DNA of 64,000 bases from Leptospira brenneri (lineage in GTDB: Bacteria > Spirochaetota > Leptospiria > Leptospirales > Leptospiraceae), in NCBI RefSeq assembly GCF_002812125.1, contig NZ_NPDQ01000006.1:62001-126000 (forward strand), read 5' to 3'. Positions 42,158-52,089 of this stretch are shown piece by piece. Position numbers and translations under genes: made by a program. Each line of letters begins with the position of its first letter. Within the stretch, counting starts at the first letter, position 1. Below the pieces are notes generated by a model. That model was not told the DNA's origin, ran no database searches, and worked only from the letters and a program-made list of their open reading frames with translations.

Positions 42158-43151
42158 AATATTAAAATCTTTTTTGATTTTTGTAGTCCTATTTCTTTTT
42201 TCCTGTGGGGAAAAAGTTACAAGTGGTTCTGATATTTACACTTGTCCCATGCATCCACAAATTGAAATGGATCATGAAGGGGAATGTCCTATTTGCGGAA
42301 TGACACTCGTAAAAAAGGAACCGGTTATTCATTCGGAACATAAAAAAAATGGAATGGAGGGAGGAAGTCAAAATCCGGATTCATTTTTTCTTTCAGAAGA
42401 AAAACAGAAGTTAATCGGGGTGGAAACCACTTTTGTGAAAAAAGGAGAGATCTTAAAAACTGTTTCCTTTAGTGGTAAGGTTGCCTATGATCCAGAACTC
42501 TATTCTACATATAACGAATATCGTGTGGTTACTGGTGGTAACGAATCGGAACGTATGATTCGGAAAAGTATCAAATCTAAATTAACGAAACTAGGAGTCA
42601 GTGAATCACAGTTATCCTACTTGAGCCATCAGTCGGAAAATTTACTTCTTACGGGGCGATCCAAAAATCTAGTTTTGGTTTTTGTGCAGGTATATGAAGG
42701 GGAACTCTCTGAAGTTAACAAGGGAACTAAGATGGAAGTGGTAGTGGATTCCATTCCGAACCTTACTTTCCCAGGGAAGGTGGTGGCTCTCGGAGATTTA
42801 GTGGATGAGACCACAAGAACACTTTCTGTTTGGTGTGAAGTGAATGATCCAGGAAATCGTTTGAAACCACAAATGTTCCTCCAGGCGAGTGCCAAAGTAG
42901 AGAAAAAAAATGTTCTGCGGATTCCGAGGGAGTCAGTGTTCCCGACTGGAAAAAGAGAAATCGTTTATGTTAAGGACTCAGAGAATCAGTTTATTCCCAG
43001 AAGTATCCATACCGGATTTGTTTCTACAGAATGGGTGGAGGTATTAGAAGGACTCGAAGAAGGAGAAGAGATCGTAGCAAAAGCAAATTTCCTTCTAGAT
43101 TCAGAGGCAAAATTAAAGTTAGGTGGAATCCATGATACGCACAATCATTAA
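42147..43151 (+). CDS. RND efflux adaptor lipoprotein with metal-binding HMBD (CusB/CzcB-like)
   Basis: A 334-residue periplasmic adaptor. The start at ATG 42147 is 6 bp after AAAGGA. The lipobox LFLFSC makes it a lipoprotein. Immediately after comes a heavy-metal-binding module, YTCPMHPQIEMDHEGECPICGMTL, given here as YTCPMHPQI...ECPICGMTL (about residues 33-57), which binds Cu(I), Ag(I) or similar. The rest has the beta-barrel and MP domains of CusB-type adaptors but a short hairpin. It links the inner-membrane pump to the TolC-like channel and may present metal to the pump. It overlaps the pump gene by 20 bp. Confidence 0.88.
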   Translation: MKNKILKSFLIFVVLFLFSCGEKVTSGSDIYTCPMHPQIEMDHEGECPICGMTLVKKEPVIHSEHKKNGMEGGSQNPDSFFLSEEKQKLIGVETTFVKKGEILKTVSFSGKVAYDPELYSTYNEYRVVTGGNESERMIRKSIKSKLTKLGVSESQLSYLSHQSENLLLTGRSKNLVLVFVQVYEGELSEVNKGTKMEVVVDSIPNLTFPGKVVALGDLVDETTRTLSVWCEVNDPGNRLKPQMFLQASAKVEKKNVLRIPRESVFPTGKREIVYVKDSENQFIPRSIHTGFVSTEWVEVLEGLEEGEEIVAKANFLLDSEAKLKLGGIHDTHNH

Positions 43152-46100
43152 GTTTTCAGCAGAAAATAAATATTTAATTCTATTTCTAGCAGTCATTCTG
43201 TTATTTGTTTCTTACTTTTCTGTTAAGAATATTGCGATGGATGCTTTGCCTGATATGTCAGATACACAGGTGATCATTTATTCGAAATGGGATAGAAGTC
43301 CAGATATCATCGAAGACCAAGTCACTTATCCGATAGTCACCTCATTACTTGGTGCACCTAAAATCAAATCAGTAAGAGGGTTCTCTGATTTCGGATATTC
43401 TTTTGTCTATGTTATCTTTGAAGATGGAACAGACCTGTATTGGGCTCGGTCTCGTGTAAACGAATACTTATCCCAGTTACAAACCAACCTCCCAAAAGAT
43501 GTCACTTTGAATTTAGGACCCGATGCTACTGGTGTTGGTTGGATTTTTCAATACATACTTGTGGATGAAACTGGGAAAATGGATTTATCGGAACTTAGGT
43601 CTTTACAAGATTTTAAGTTAAAGTATTTATTCACTTCTGTTCCAGGTGTTTCTGAAGTAGCAAGTTTAGGTGGATTTCGTAAACAATATCAGATACAAAT
43701 TGATCCGTTAAAATTACAAATCTATGGGATCGATATGGATGTGGTGATTGACCGTGTCCGTGAATCCAATAACGAAGTGGGAGCTCGGCTTTTGGAAATT
43801 GGTGGGGCTGAGTTTATGATTCGTGTAAAAGGTTATGCGAAGTCAGTAGAAGATTTGGAAAGGATTTCTGTTGGATCTGATCGAAATGGAACCCCAATCT
43901 TTTTATACAATATTGCCAAGGTCATCACTGGTCCCAATCTAAGACGAGGGGTAGGTGATTATAATGGATTAGGTGACCGCGTTTCTGGAATTGTTGTTAT
44001 GCGGCATGGAGAAAATGCCCTTCGTGTCATAGAGGATATCAAAACAAAAATAGAAACCATTCAATCTTCTTTGCCAGAAGGAGTTAAAATCATTCCTGTT
44101 TATGACCGTTCGATTCTCATCAATCAAACCATTCGACTTTTGAAAGAAAAACTTTTAGAAGAGATGGTGGTTGTTTCGATCATCATTTTGATTTTTCTTT
44201 GGCACATTCCTTCGGCCATTGTCCCCATTTTAACGATACCGATTGCTGTCCTTTTGTCCTTCATTCCTATGTATCTTGCTGATATTGGTTCCAACTTGAT
44301 GTCACTTGCGGGGATTGCTTTGTCCATTGGAGTCCTTGTGGATGGAGCGATTGTGGAAGTTGAAAATGCATATAAAAAATTAGAAGAATGGGAATCGAAA
44401 GGGAGGATTGGGGACTTTCATGCGGTTCGGTTGGAAGCACTCATGGAAGTGGGGCCTTCCGTGTTTTATTCTCTACTCATCATTGCTGTGGCATTTTTAC
44501 CCATCTTTACTTTAGTGGACCAAGAAGGACGATTGTTTCGGCCACTAGCTTTGTCTAAAAACCTAACCATGGCCATAGCGGCCATTCTTGCCATCACACT
44601 GGATCCCGCATTTCGAATGATGTTTACGAGAATGGACCCTATCGTGGAATTCACTCCTTCTGTGAATAAAATACTCACTAGTTTTTTTGTTGGGAAGTAT
44701 CTACCGGAAGAGAAACATCCCATTAGCAAAAGGCTTTTTGCCATTTATGAACCTGTAGTGCATAAGGTATTAGAATTTCCTCGCCAAACAGTGATCATTG
44801 CTTTTGGACTCGTAATTTTAACGATGCCTGTATTTTTTAAAATTGGAACTGAGTTTTTACCACCGTTAAACGAAGGAAGTATCCTCTATATGCCCACAAC
44901 TTTGCCAGGGATATCCATTGGTGAAGCAGAAAAGATTTTGAATCTTATGGATGCGAAACTAAAAAAGTTTCCAGAAGTGTCCTCTGTTTATGGTAAGGCG
45001 GGGCGAGCAGAATCTCCCACGGATCCTTCTCCTCTTTCGATGTTTGAAGTCATCATCAACTTAAAACCCGAATCAGAATGGCGAGAGGGAATGACAAAAG
45101 AAAAACTTTTAGAAGAAATGAATCTTTCTTTAGATTTCCCTGGGTTTACAAACGCATGGACCCAACCCATTCGAGCAAGGATTGATATGCTCTCCACAGG
45201 AATTCGAACTCCGATCGGAATCAAAGTACAGGGAGAAAATAGTGAAGAAATACAAAAAATTGGAATTGAGATTGAAGAGATTCTCAAAAACAAACCAGGG
45301 GTTCGATCCGTTTTTGCAGAAAGGACATCTAGTGGATATTATTTAGATATCAATATCAAGCGAGAGTTAGCTGCAAAGTATGGACTCACAGTAGAGGCAA
45401 TTCAAAAGACAATTCTTTCTGCTCTCGGAGGAGAAACTATCTCCACATCGATAGAAAAAAGAGAAAGGTATTCTATCCAAATTAGATATCCAAGAGAGTA
45501 TCGTGATAATTTAGAAAGGATTATGAGAGTGTTAATTCCGATCAGTGGAGGTGCGCATATTCCTCTCAGTTCTATCGCTTCTGTAGAATTTGTAACAGGA
45601 GCCGCGATGATTCGGGATGAAAATGGATTTCTAACAGGTTATGTGTATCTGGACACTTCTGAATCTGATCTACTTGGATTTGTTGCGAATATGAAAGAGA
45701 TTGTGGAACTAAATGTAAAAATTCCCAAAGGAATTTTTTTAGAATGGAGTGGGCAGTATGAAAATATCATTCGCGTTAGAAACCGAATGATCATTGTTTT
45801 GCCAATCACACTTGTGCTGATCTCTCTTCTTCTTTACTGGAGTACGGGTTCCATTGTGAAAGCAATGATTGTCCTCACTGCGGTTCCTTTTTCGCTCATT
45901 GGTGCCATTTGGCTGATTTATATTTTAGGTTACCAAATTTCTGTGGCTGTTTGGGTGGGGATGATCGCTTTACTGGGACTTGATGCAGAAACCGGCGTGT
46001 TTATGTTGATGTATTTGGATTTGTCTTATGAAAAACATAAAAAAGAAAATGGGGAGATGAGTCTTCCTATTTTAAAACAAGCCATCATTGAAGGAGCCGT

Positions 46101-46308
46101 GCAGAGGATTCGACCGAAGATGATGACCGTGATGTCAGGGTTTATTGGACTACTCCCCATCATGTGGGCCACAGGTTCAGGCTCTGATCTGATGAAACGG
46201 ATTGCAGCTCCCATGGTTGGTGGTCTTGGCACTAGTTTTGTTATGGAGCTTGTTGTCTATCCAGCTATCTATTTGTTATGGAAACAAAGAGAGATGGTTC
46301 AGAAATGA
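43132..46308 (+). CDS. RND metal efflux pump (CusA/CzcA family), probably Cu(I)/Ag(I) type
   Basis: A 1,058-residue heavy-metal RND permease with 12 membrane segments. ATG 43132 follows AGGTGGA. HME-type marks are DALPDMSDTQVIIYSKW and GPDATGVGWIFQY near the start and LLGLDAETGVFMLMYLDL near the end. The three methionines that bind Cu(I) in E. coli CusA (M573, M623, M672) appear conserved by alignment: SILYMPTTLPG, SPLSMFEV and ARIDMLSTGIRTPIGIKV. This favours Cu/Ag export over Zn/Co/Cd, though substrate assignment from motifs is not certain. The operon ends at a hairpin after the stop. Confidence 0.92.
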   Translation: MIRTIIKFSAENKYLILFLAVILLFVSYFSVKNIAMDALPDMSDTQVIIYSKWDRSPDIIEDQVTYPIVTSLLGAPKIKSVRGFSDFGYSFVYVIFEDGTDLYWARSRVNEYLSQLQTNLPKDVTLNLGPDATGVGWIFQYILVDETGKMDLSELRSLQDFKLKYLFTSVPGVSEVASLGGFRKQYQIQIDPLKLQIYGIDMDVVIDRVRESNNEVGARLLEIGGAEFMIRVKGYAKSVEDLERISVGSDRNGTPIFLYNIAKVITGPNLRRGVGDYNGLGDRVSGIVVMRHGENALRVIEDIKTKIETIQSSLPEGVKIIPVYDRSILINQTIRLLKEKLLEEMVVVSIIILIFLWHIPSAIVPILTIPIAVLLSFIPMYLADIGSNLMSLAGIALSIGVLVDGAIVEVENAYKKLEEWESKGRIGDFHAVRLEALMEVGPSVFYSLLIIAVAFLPIFTLVDQEGRLFRPLALSKNLTMAIAAILAITLDPAFRMMFTRMDPIVEFTPSVNKILTSFFVGKYLPEEKHPISKRLFAIYEPVVHKVLEFPRQTVIIAFGLVILTMPVFFKIGTEFLPPLNEGSILYMPTTLPGISIGEAEKILNLMDAKLKKFPEVSSVYGKAGRAESPTDPSPLSMFEVIINLKPESEWREGMTKEKLLEEMNLSLDFPGFTNAWTQPIRARIDMLSTGIRTPIGIKVQGENSEEIQKIGIEIEEILKNKPGVRSVFAERTSSGYYLDINIKRELAAKYGLTVEAIQKTILSALGGETISTSIEKRERYSIQIRYPREYRDNLERIMRVLIPISGGAHIPLSSIASVEFVTGAAMIRDENGFLTGYVYLDTSESDLLGFVANMKEIVELNVKIPKGIFLEWSGQYENIIRVRNRMIIVLPITLVLISLLLYWSTGSIVKAMIVLTAVPFSLIGAIWLIYILGYQISVAVWVGMIALLGLDAETGVFMLMYLDLSYEKHKKENGEMSLPILKQAIIEGAVQRIRPKMMTVMSGFIGLLPIMWATGSGSDLMKRIAAPMVGGLGTSFVMELVVYPAIYLLWKQREMVQK

Positions 46309-46380
46309 AGTAGATCCTAGTTTATGCTACATTTTGTATCTCTAAAGTTTCAGTAGAACCACGAATCTAGGATCGGAAAA

Positions 46381-46417
46381 TCGTAGGTGCCCTGAATCGG
46401 GAACACTTACGACTTTT
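46381..46417 (+). terminator. Terminator of the efflux operon
   Basis: TCGTAGGTG pairs with CACTTACGA, with an inner CCC/GGG stem and a 2-nt bulge, followed by CTTTTCC. The T-run is short, so confidence is moderate. Confidence 0.6.
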
Positions 46418-46475
46418 CCTTGGGACTTAGTTATCGCTTGCAGTTTTTTCGAAACTACTTTGAGATTGGAACACG

Positions 46476-48434
46476 ATGGAAAATTTGATTCCTGGTGAAG
46501 TCTACTCTTCTCTCATCCTTCAGTATTTGTATGATGCGGTGATCGTAACAGATTTAGATTTTAAGATCACCAGTTGGAATTTGGCAGCAGAACGAATTTA
46601 TGGATACACTGCTGAAGAAGTCATCGGACAGTCCACATTTAATCTTTTAAAAACCGAACAAAATAACAGTACAAGAGCAAGTCGTCTGGATGAACTTCAG
46701 ACCAAAGGAATTTGGCAAGGGGAAGTATTTCAATATAACAAAGATTCAAAAAAACTGAAAATCCGTTCTGCAGCTAGTTTCTTAAAAGACAAAGAGGGAA
46801 ATACGATTGGTCTTGTTGCCATCAATCGTGACATTACCGAAGAAAATGAAATCCAAGAAGAACTTGCTGATAGCGAAGAAAGATTTAGAACCAGTTTCGA
46901 TAATGCAGGGATTGGAGTTTGTTTTTTAGATCTAAATGGGCGGTTTACTAAGGTTAATAAAAAACTAGAGTCTATGTTAGGTTATCCTGAGGCGGAACTC
47001 ATCGGCAGGCAATCAAATGAGTTTTCACATGAAGAAGATAAACAACTTTTTGATACTTTTCGCACCTCCGCTTTAGATGGAGCTGAAGAAAGTATTATTT
47101 ATGAAAAAAGATTTTATTCAAAAGATAAATCAATCCTTTGGGTGGAAATTTCAAATACCATAGTAAAAGATAGGGAAGGGAATCCTTCTTATTTTGTGGT
47201 TCATTTAAATAATATCACTGATAGAAAAAATGCTGAGTTCCATCTACTAAAAGCAAAAAAAGAAGCAGAACGGGCCAATGAGGCAAAGTCTGAGTTTGTT
47301 GCGAACATGAGCCATGAAATTAGAACTCCTCTCAATGGTGTGATTGGTTTTAATGAATTATTACTTACCACCGATTTAGATTCTGATCAAAAAGAATATG
47401 TAAAAAATGCAATCAGTAGTGCTCATGGACTTCTTGGTATCATCAATGATGTATTAGATATTTCGAAAATTGAAGCTGGTAAGTTAGTTTTAAACGAAGC
47501 TACTTCCAATTTGGATCAAATCATCAATGATTCGTTAGGTGTGCTTAAGTGGAAGGCTAACGAAAAAGGAATTTATTTGCGATTGGAGGAAGGTCCCAAT
47601 GTTCCCGAAATTATTTATGTGGATGCAACTAGACTTCGGCAAATTCTAATCAACTTACTTGGGAATGCTGTTAAGTTCACCGAGGAAGGTGGAGTTGTGT
47701 TGAAGGTGGATGCTTCACCCGCCGCAGATCAAAAAACAAAATTAGAATTTACAATCACCGATACGGGGATTGGGATTCCGGAAAAACATAAATCACATTT
47801 GTTTCAGTCATTTTGGCAAGGGGAATCCAACTCTACAAGAAGGTATGGTGGGACTGGACTTGGACTTAGAATCACCAAGTCGCTATTAGATTTGATGCGT
47901 GGTGGAATTGAGGTTCATTCAGAAGTTGGACTGGGGACTGAGTTCCGATTTACCATTGAATGTAATTCTGTTGACCAAACTTTAAACCAAACCTCTACGG
48001 ATTCCAATGACTACCAAAAGGAACTCATTGCACATTTTGACCAGTCAACTCTTCCCCATATCTCCCCATATATTTTGGTAGTGGAAGACAATGAGATGAA
48101 TCGGAACCTACTCAAACGAATGATCCAAAAATACATTCCGAACGCTCATATTAAAGAAGCTGTAGATGGGTTGGAAGCTGTTCGTTTTTTTCATGAATCT
48201 ACACCTGATCTTGTTTTTATGGATGTCCAGATGCCTAATATGGATGGACTGGAAGCCGCAACGGAGATTCGAAAACAAGAGGCAGGAAAAACTGTACCCA
48301 TCGTTGCACTCACGGCAGGTGCTTTGTATGAAGAGCGTAAAAAATGTTTTGAGGTGGGAATGGATCAGTTTTTGACCAAACCGATCGATATTTTAGCGCT
48401 CAATCAAATTCTATTTCATTATTTGAACCAGTAA
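46476..48434 (+). CDS. PAS-PAS hybrid histidine kinase with receiver domain
   Basis: A 652-residue cytoplasmic sensor with no membrane segment. PAS 1 spans about residues 12-125 (DAVIVTDLDFKITSWN) and PAS 2 about 135-260 (VCFLDLNGRFTKVNKKLESM). The HisKA H-box is NMSHEIRTPLNGVIG (H280), then come the ATPase N-box (NLLGNAVKF), D-box (TDTGIGIP) and G-box (GGTGLGLRI). A C-terminal receiver domain follows, with D583 in FMDVQMPNMDG and K in FLTKPI. This is a hybrid kinase, so phosphate probably passes to an Hpt protein elsewhere. It lies just downstream of the metal pump but has its own promoter region after a terminator. Confidence 0.93.
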   Translation: MENLIPGEVYSSLILQYLYDAVIVTDLDFKITSWNLAAERIYGYTAEEVIGQSTFNLLKTEQNNSTRASRLDELQTKGIWQGEVFQYNKDSKKLKIRSAASFLKDKEGNTIGLVAINRDITEENEIQEELADSEERFRTSFDNAGIGVCFLDLNGRFTKVNKKLESMLGYPEAELIGRQSNEFSHEEDKQLFDTFRTSALDGAEESIIYEKRFYSKDKSILWVEISNTIVKDREGNPSYFVVHLNNITDRKNAEFHLLKAKKEAERANEAKSEFVANMSHEIRTPLNGVIGFNELLLTTDLDSDQKEYVKNAISSAHGLLGIINDVLDISKIEAGKLVLNEATSNLDQIINDSLGVLKWKANEKGIYLRLEEGPNVPEIIYVDATRLRQILINLLGNAVKFTEEGGVVLKVDASPAADQKTKLEFTITDTGIGIPEKHKSHLFQSFWQGESNSTRRYGGTGLGLRITKSLLDLMRGGIEVHSEVGLGTEFRFTIECNSVDQTLNQTSTDSNDYQKELIAHFDQSTLPHISPYILVVEDNEMNRNLLKRMIQKYIPNAHIKEAVDGLEAVRFFHESTPDLVFMDVQMPNMDGLEAATEIRKQEAGKTVPIVALTAGALYEERKKCFEVGMDQFLTKPIDILALNQILFHYLNQ

Positions 48435-48475
48435 ACTTTCGAATAGAGTAGCACAAACTTGATCATCAGGCCATT

Positions 48476-49732
48476 TTGTCCAAAATGAGACGATTTCCTT
48501 TCCTAGCTTATCTTGGCCCCGGACTCTTATATGCGGGTGCGGCCGTTGGTGTTTCCCATCTTGTTCAATCGACTCGAGCAGGGGCCGTGTATGGATACGG
48601 TTTACTCTTTGTTGTATTATTTGCCAACTTAATCAAATATCCCTTCTTTGTTGTGGGCACCAGATATACGATTATCACCGGCAAGTCATTGTTAGATGGT
48701 TATGAGGCTTTGGGTAGGTTGCCTATTTGGATTTTTTTCCTGATCTCTGTTGGAACGATGTGCATCATTGTGGCCACGGTAACGCTCGTTACTTCTGGAT
48801 TGTTTTCTAATCTCCTTGGTATTTCCATGGAGCCTTGGTTGCTCTGTGCGATCATTCTGATATTCTGTTTTTTATTACTTGCGATTGGTAAGTTTGAGGC
48901 TCTTGACGGACTCATGAAATGGATCGTGGTTTTGCTTACAGTTTCTACTGTTGTGGCGATGATTCTGTCTTTTTACGCTGGGATTCCGAAATTAGAAACT
49001 CCTGGAAAAACATTTTCAATTTCTGACTTGGGTGATGTTGCCTTTCTCATTGCCCTTATGGGTTGGATGCCCATCCCGATCGAAGCCGCGGTTTGGCAAT
49101 CGGATTGGACCTTGGCTAAAAAAACTCCTGATGGGAAACTCCCTCCAATGAAATACGCGATGATCGATTTTAACATTGGTTATATCGGAACTACCTTACT
49201 TGCTGTTTGTTTTTTAGCACTTGGTGCCAATATGATGTACAATACCGGAGCAGAATTTTCTTCTCAAGCGGTTAGTTTTGCATCGGAACTTGTACGTTTG
49301 TATACTTCTGCGATTGGTTCTTGGTCTTATCCTATCATTCTCATTGCTGCTTTTTTTACTATGTTTTCCACTACGCTCACTTGTTTTGATGCTTACCCTC
49401 GCGTTGTATCCAATGCCAGCCGTCGTTTATTCAAACCTTTGGAAAAAATTCCTACAGAAAAACTCTATTGGTATTGGATCATTCTTGTGGGTGTTGGTTC
49501 CATTCTCATTTTATTATTTTTTAGAACGAATATGAAGAGTTTAGTCGACTTTGCCACTACTGTTTCATTTTTGAATGCACCGGTTCTTGCTCTTATCCAT
49601 CATTTGATTTTATTTGGAAAAGAAATTCCAAGAGAAGAAAGGCCCAAACCATGGATGAATTTACTTTCTTGGTTTGGAATTCTATTTCTTTTTGGATTTT
49701 CCATCTATTATATCAATATTACATTTTTTTAA
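48476..49732 (+). CDS. NRAMP-like divalent metal transporter (divergent)
   Basis: A 418-residue membrane protein of about 11 segments related to NRAMP/MntH transporters. The unwound TM1 site, DPGN in true NRAMPs, reads GVSHLVQSTRAGA here, and the TM6 MPH motif reads MPIPIEAAVW. The metal ligands Asp, Asn, Met and His are therefore not all conserved. Such divergent members can carry other ions or protons with different selectivity. The start is TTG 48476 (AGG 6 bp before), or ATG 48485. It ends 3 bp before the NhaC-type gene, so the two are an operon. Confidence 0.75.
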   Translation: MSKMRRFPFLAYLGPGLLYAGAAVGVSHLVQSTRAGAVYGYGLLFVVLFANLIKYPFFVVGTRYTIITGKSLLDGYEALGRLPIWIFFLISVGTMCIIVATVTLVTSGLFSNLLGISMEPWLLCAIILIFCFLLLAIGKFEALDGLMKWIVVLLTVSTVVAMILSFYAGIPKLETPGKTFSISDLGDVAFLIALMGWMPIPIEAAVWQSDWTLAKKTPDGKLPPMKYAMIDFNIGYIGTTLLAVCFLALGANMMYNTGAEFSSQAVSFASELVRLYTSAIGSWSYPIILIAAFFTMFSTTLTCFDAYPRVVSNASRRLFKPLEKIPTEKLYWYWIILVGVGSILILLFFRTNMKSLVDFATTVSFLNAPVLALIHHLILFGKEIPREERPKPWMNLLSWFGILFLFGFSIYYINITFF

Positions 49733-49735
49733 AGT

Positions 49736-51112
49736 ATGCAGGGAGAAAAATCACACTCAATATTTTTCTCCCTTTCTCCACTTATTTACTTAATCCTATC
49801 GATTCTTTTTTTTCGATTTTTGTGGGAGGTAAATTACCCACACCCAGCGGCCTTACTTGTAGCAGGTATTCTTTCTTTTTTGCAACGAAGGAATCGAAAG
49901 ATCGTATTTCTTAAGTCTTCCTTTCGTAAAAACTTTGTTTCCGTTTTGCCAGCGATGGAGATCCTTTTTTTTGTAGGGATGCTCATCGCTTCTTGGGCCT
50001 ATTCGGGAGTTCTCTCGACAATGATCCAAATTGGAATTTTATTTCTCCAACCGGATTATTTTTTACCATCTCTGGCTATTGTTTCTGCTATGGCGGCAAT
50101 GGTATCTGGTTCTTCCTGGACCACCGCCGGTACGTTAGGTGTGGCACTGATGGGTGTGGCAGAAGTAATCTCTTTCCCACAAACGATGGCAGCAGGGGCC
50201 ATTGTGAGTGGTTGTTATTTTGGAGATAAACTTTCGCCACTTTCTGACACAACGAACTTAGCTTCGAGTTTAACTCATGTCCCTATCTGGAAACATATCA
50301 GGCATATGTTAAAAACAACCTGTATTAGTTTTGGAATTGCGATTCTGGGATTTTATTTTCTAAATCTTTATGTTTGGGATTTAGGACAAACATCCAACGT
50401 ATCGTTGGAAAATGGTTTTTTAAGTTCGGTGACTTCTTCTTCTGTTTCTTGGTTTAAGTTAATCCCAGTAGTTTTGGTTTTTGGTTCTTCCGTTTTAAAA
50501 ATGCACATTCGAGTTTCTTTGTTACTTGGAATTGTTTCTGCCATTCTCTTCAACTCGAATGGATTTGAATTTTCATTTGAAATTTGGGAAACCTTAGTTT
50601 TTGGATTTGAATCAAATTCAGGAAATGAAGTGTTTGATCGGTTTTTAAGTGGGGGTGGAATCGTTGCCATTTTGCCTACAGAAATTCTCATTCTTGCTGC
50701 AGTATGGTTTGGTGCGGTGGTGGAGGGGTATGGATATTTGAATGAAATTCTAATTCAAATAAAAGTTTGGGCCAAAGATAAATGGGATATTTTACTTTCT
50801 ACAATGGGTACGTCCTTTCTTTTGAACATGGTAACCGCTGATCAGTATTTGTCTTTGGTGATTCCTGCTCGTGCGTTTCGGAGTCTTGCGGAAGAAAAAG
50901 GAATCCCTGAAAAAGATATCTCTCGCTCCTTAGAGGATTCGGGAACCATTACTTCCCCCCTCATCCCTTGGAATAGTTGTGGGGCATTTATGTCTACTTC
51001 CCTTGGAGTTTCTGTCGTATCTTTTTTACCATTTGTATTTTTTAATTTGATTCATGTTGTTTTAGCCGTATTACTCTTGCTTGTTGCAAAAAATAAATCT
51101 AAAAGTTCATAG
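49736..51112 (+). CDS. nhaC: Na+/H+ antiporter, NhaC family
   Basis: A 458-residue polytopic membrane protein. NhaC family marks include SGSSWTTAGTLGVALMGV, AGAIVSGCYFGDKLSPLSDTTNLAS and the late DSGTITSPLIPWNSCGAFMS segment. It exchanges Na+ (or a related solute) for H+ across the inner membrane. It starts 3 bp after the NRAMP-like gene, so the two are co-expressed, suggesting joint ion homeostasis. Confidence 0.9.
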   Translation: MQGEKSHSIFFSLSPLIYLILSILFFRFLWEVNYPHPAALLVAGILSFLQRRNRKIVFLKSSFRKNFVSVLPAMEILFFVGMLIASWAYSGVLSTMIQIGILFLQPDYFLPSLAIVSAMAAMVSGSSWTTAGTLGVALMGVAEVISFPQTMAAGAIVSGCYFGDKLSPLSDTTNLASSLTHVPIWKHIRHMLKTTCISFGIAILGFYFLNLYVWDLGQTSNVSLENGFLSSVTSSSVSWFKLIPVVLVFGSSVLKMHIRVSLLLGIVSAILFNSNGFEFSFEIWETLVFGFESNSGNEVFDRFLSGGGIVAILPTEILILAAVWFGAVVEGYGYLNEILIQIKVWAKDKWDILLSTMGTSFLLNMVTADQYLSLVIPARAFRSLAEEKGIPEKDISRSLEDSGTITSPLIPWNSCGAFMSTSLGVSVVSFLPFVFFNLIHVVLAVLLLLVAKNKSKSS

Positions 51113-51123
51113 TTGAACTTAAG

Positions 51124-51150
51124 AGGTTCACATATAAGAACCTTCGTTTT
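51124..51150 (+). terminator. Weak terminator
   Basis: AGGTTC (51124-51129) pairs with GAACCT (51138-51143) over an 8-nt loop, followed by TCGTTTT. The stem is short, so this is only a likely terminator for the transporter pair. Confidence 0.45.
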
Positions 51151-51207
51151 AACTATAACGAATATTACAGTTTCTTTCTCTGGCTACGTGGTTTATACCT
51201 TCCTTCC

Positions 51208-52026
51208 ATGTTGCCAAAAATACTAGATGAAAAAATTCTCTTTCTGATCCAAGAAGCTAGAGCCAAAAACGACCCCAACATTCCCAAGGAACTGTTACCG
51301 ATTTGGATGGTGGACCGATTGGCTAAAAAAAGGAAAATTACTGACGACGAAAGTTCTGAGATGGTGGTAACAATTCTAGAAGTTTTCCCTAAAATGTGGG
51401 CCTTAAGTTTGGGTTATCATATAACCAACGTTCTGGGCTTTTTTGTGACTTATGCCTTCAATCAGTATCGAAACCGGTTTCGCCACAATCAAATTCCAGA
51501 ATCTGGTGAGTTGTACTTACAACTATGGAACTATGATTTACCCGCAAACGAAGAAGTTCCAGTAGAACTTTTCCAAGAATCGAATCCCCTAAAATCAGAA
51601 TTAGAAAAGTTATCAACTCTGACCGCTTTGATTTTATCCTTACAATTTGATTTACCTATGAACCAGAATCTAAAACAACTCCTCCTTTGGAAGTTACGCG
51701 AAACTGGTCATGACGTTGATGTCTTTTTTCGGAGTTTAGATGAGAGACGTTTTCACCAACGCCAACTTTTATCTCGGCTTTCCGGAATGATCACAAGGTA
51801 CACAAGGAAACTTTATGAAACAACCGACCCCAATCGTAGGAATTGGTATCTCAAACAAAAGAAACTCTGGATTTTACGTAGGTCAAGAGCCATAGGTCGC
51901 AGCTTTTTTTCGGAACGAGAGATCGCAAAGGCTTTAGGAATTTCCAGAAAGGCAGTTCGTAATCATTTGTCACAGGGAAAACATGAACTTCGTAGGGCTG
52001 GCAAAGATTTATTGCACTATGCATAA
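51208..52026 (+). CDS. Sigma-like protein with region-4 helix-turn-helix
   Basis: A 272-residue protein. The C-terminus holds a clear sigma region-4-type helix-turn-helix (FFSEREIAKALGISRKAVRNHLSQGKHELRRAGKDLL), as in ECF-like sigma factors. The N-terminal half contains helices with basic and aromatic residues (GFFVTYAFNQYRNRFR) that may be a degenerate region 2, but the -10 binding motifs are not recognisable. It could be a divergent sigma factor or a region-4-type DNA-binding regulator. A STAS protein gene follows 63 bp downstream. Confidence 0.65.
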   Translation: MLPKILDEKILFLIQEARAKNDPNIPKELLPIWMVDRLAKKRKITDDESSEMVVTILEVFPKMWALSLGYHITNVLGFFVTYAFNQYRNRFRHNQIPESGELYLQLWNYDLPANEEVPVELFQESNPLKSELEKLSTLTALILSLQFDLPMNQNLKQLLLWKLRETGHDVDVFFRSLDERRFHQRQLLSRLSGMITRYTRKLYETTDPNRRNWYLKQKKLWILRRSRAIGRSFFSEREIAKALGISRKAVRNHLSQGKHELRRAGKDLLHYA

Positions 52027-52089
52027 AAATTTGCTTTACATTCAGCAAAATCGAAGGATGTTAATGGCAACACCACCTTCCGAAGGGTT

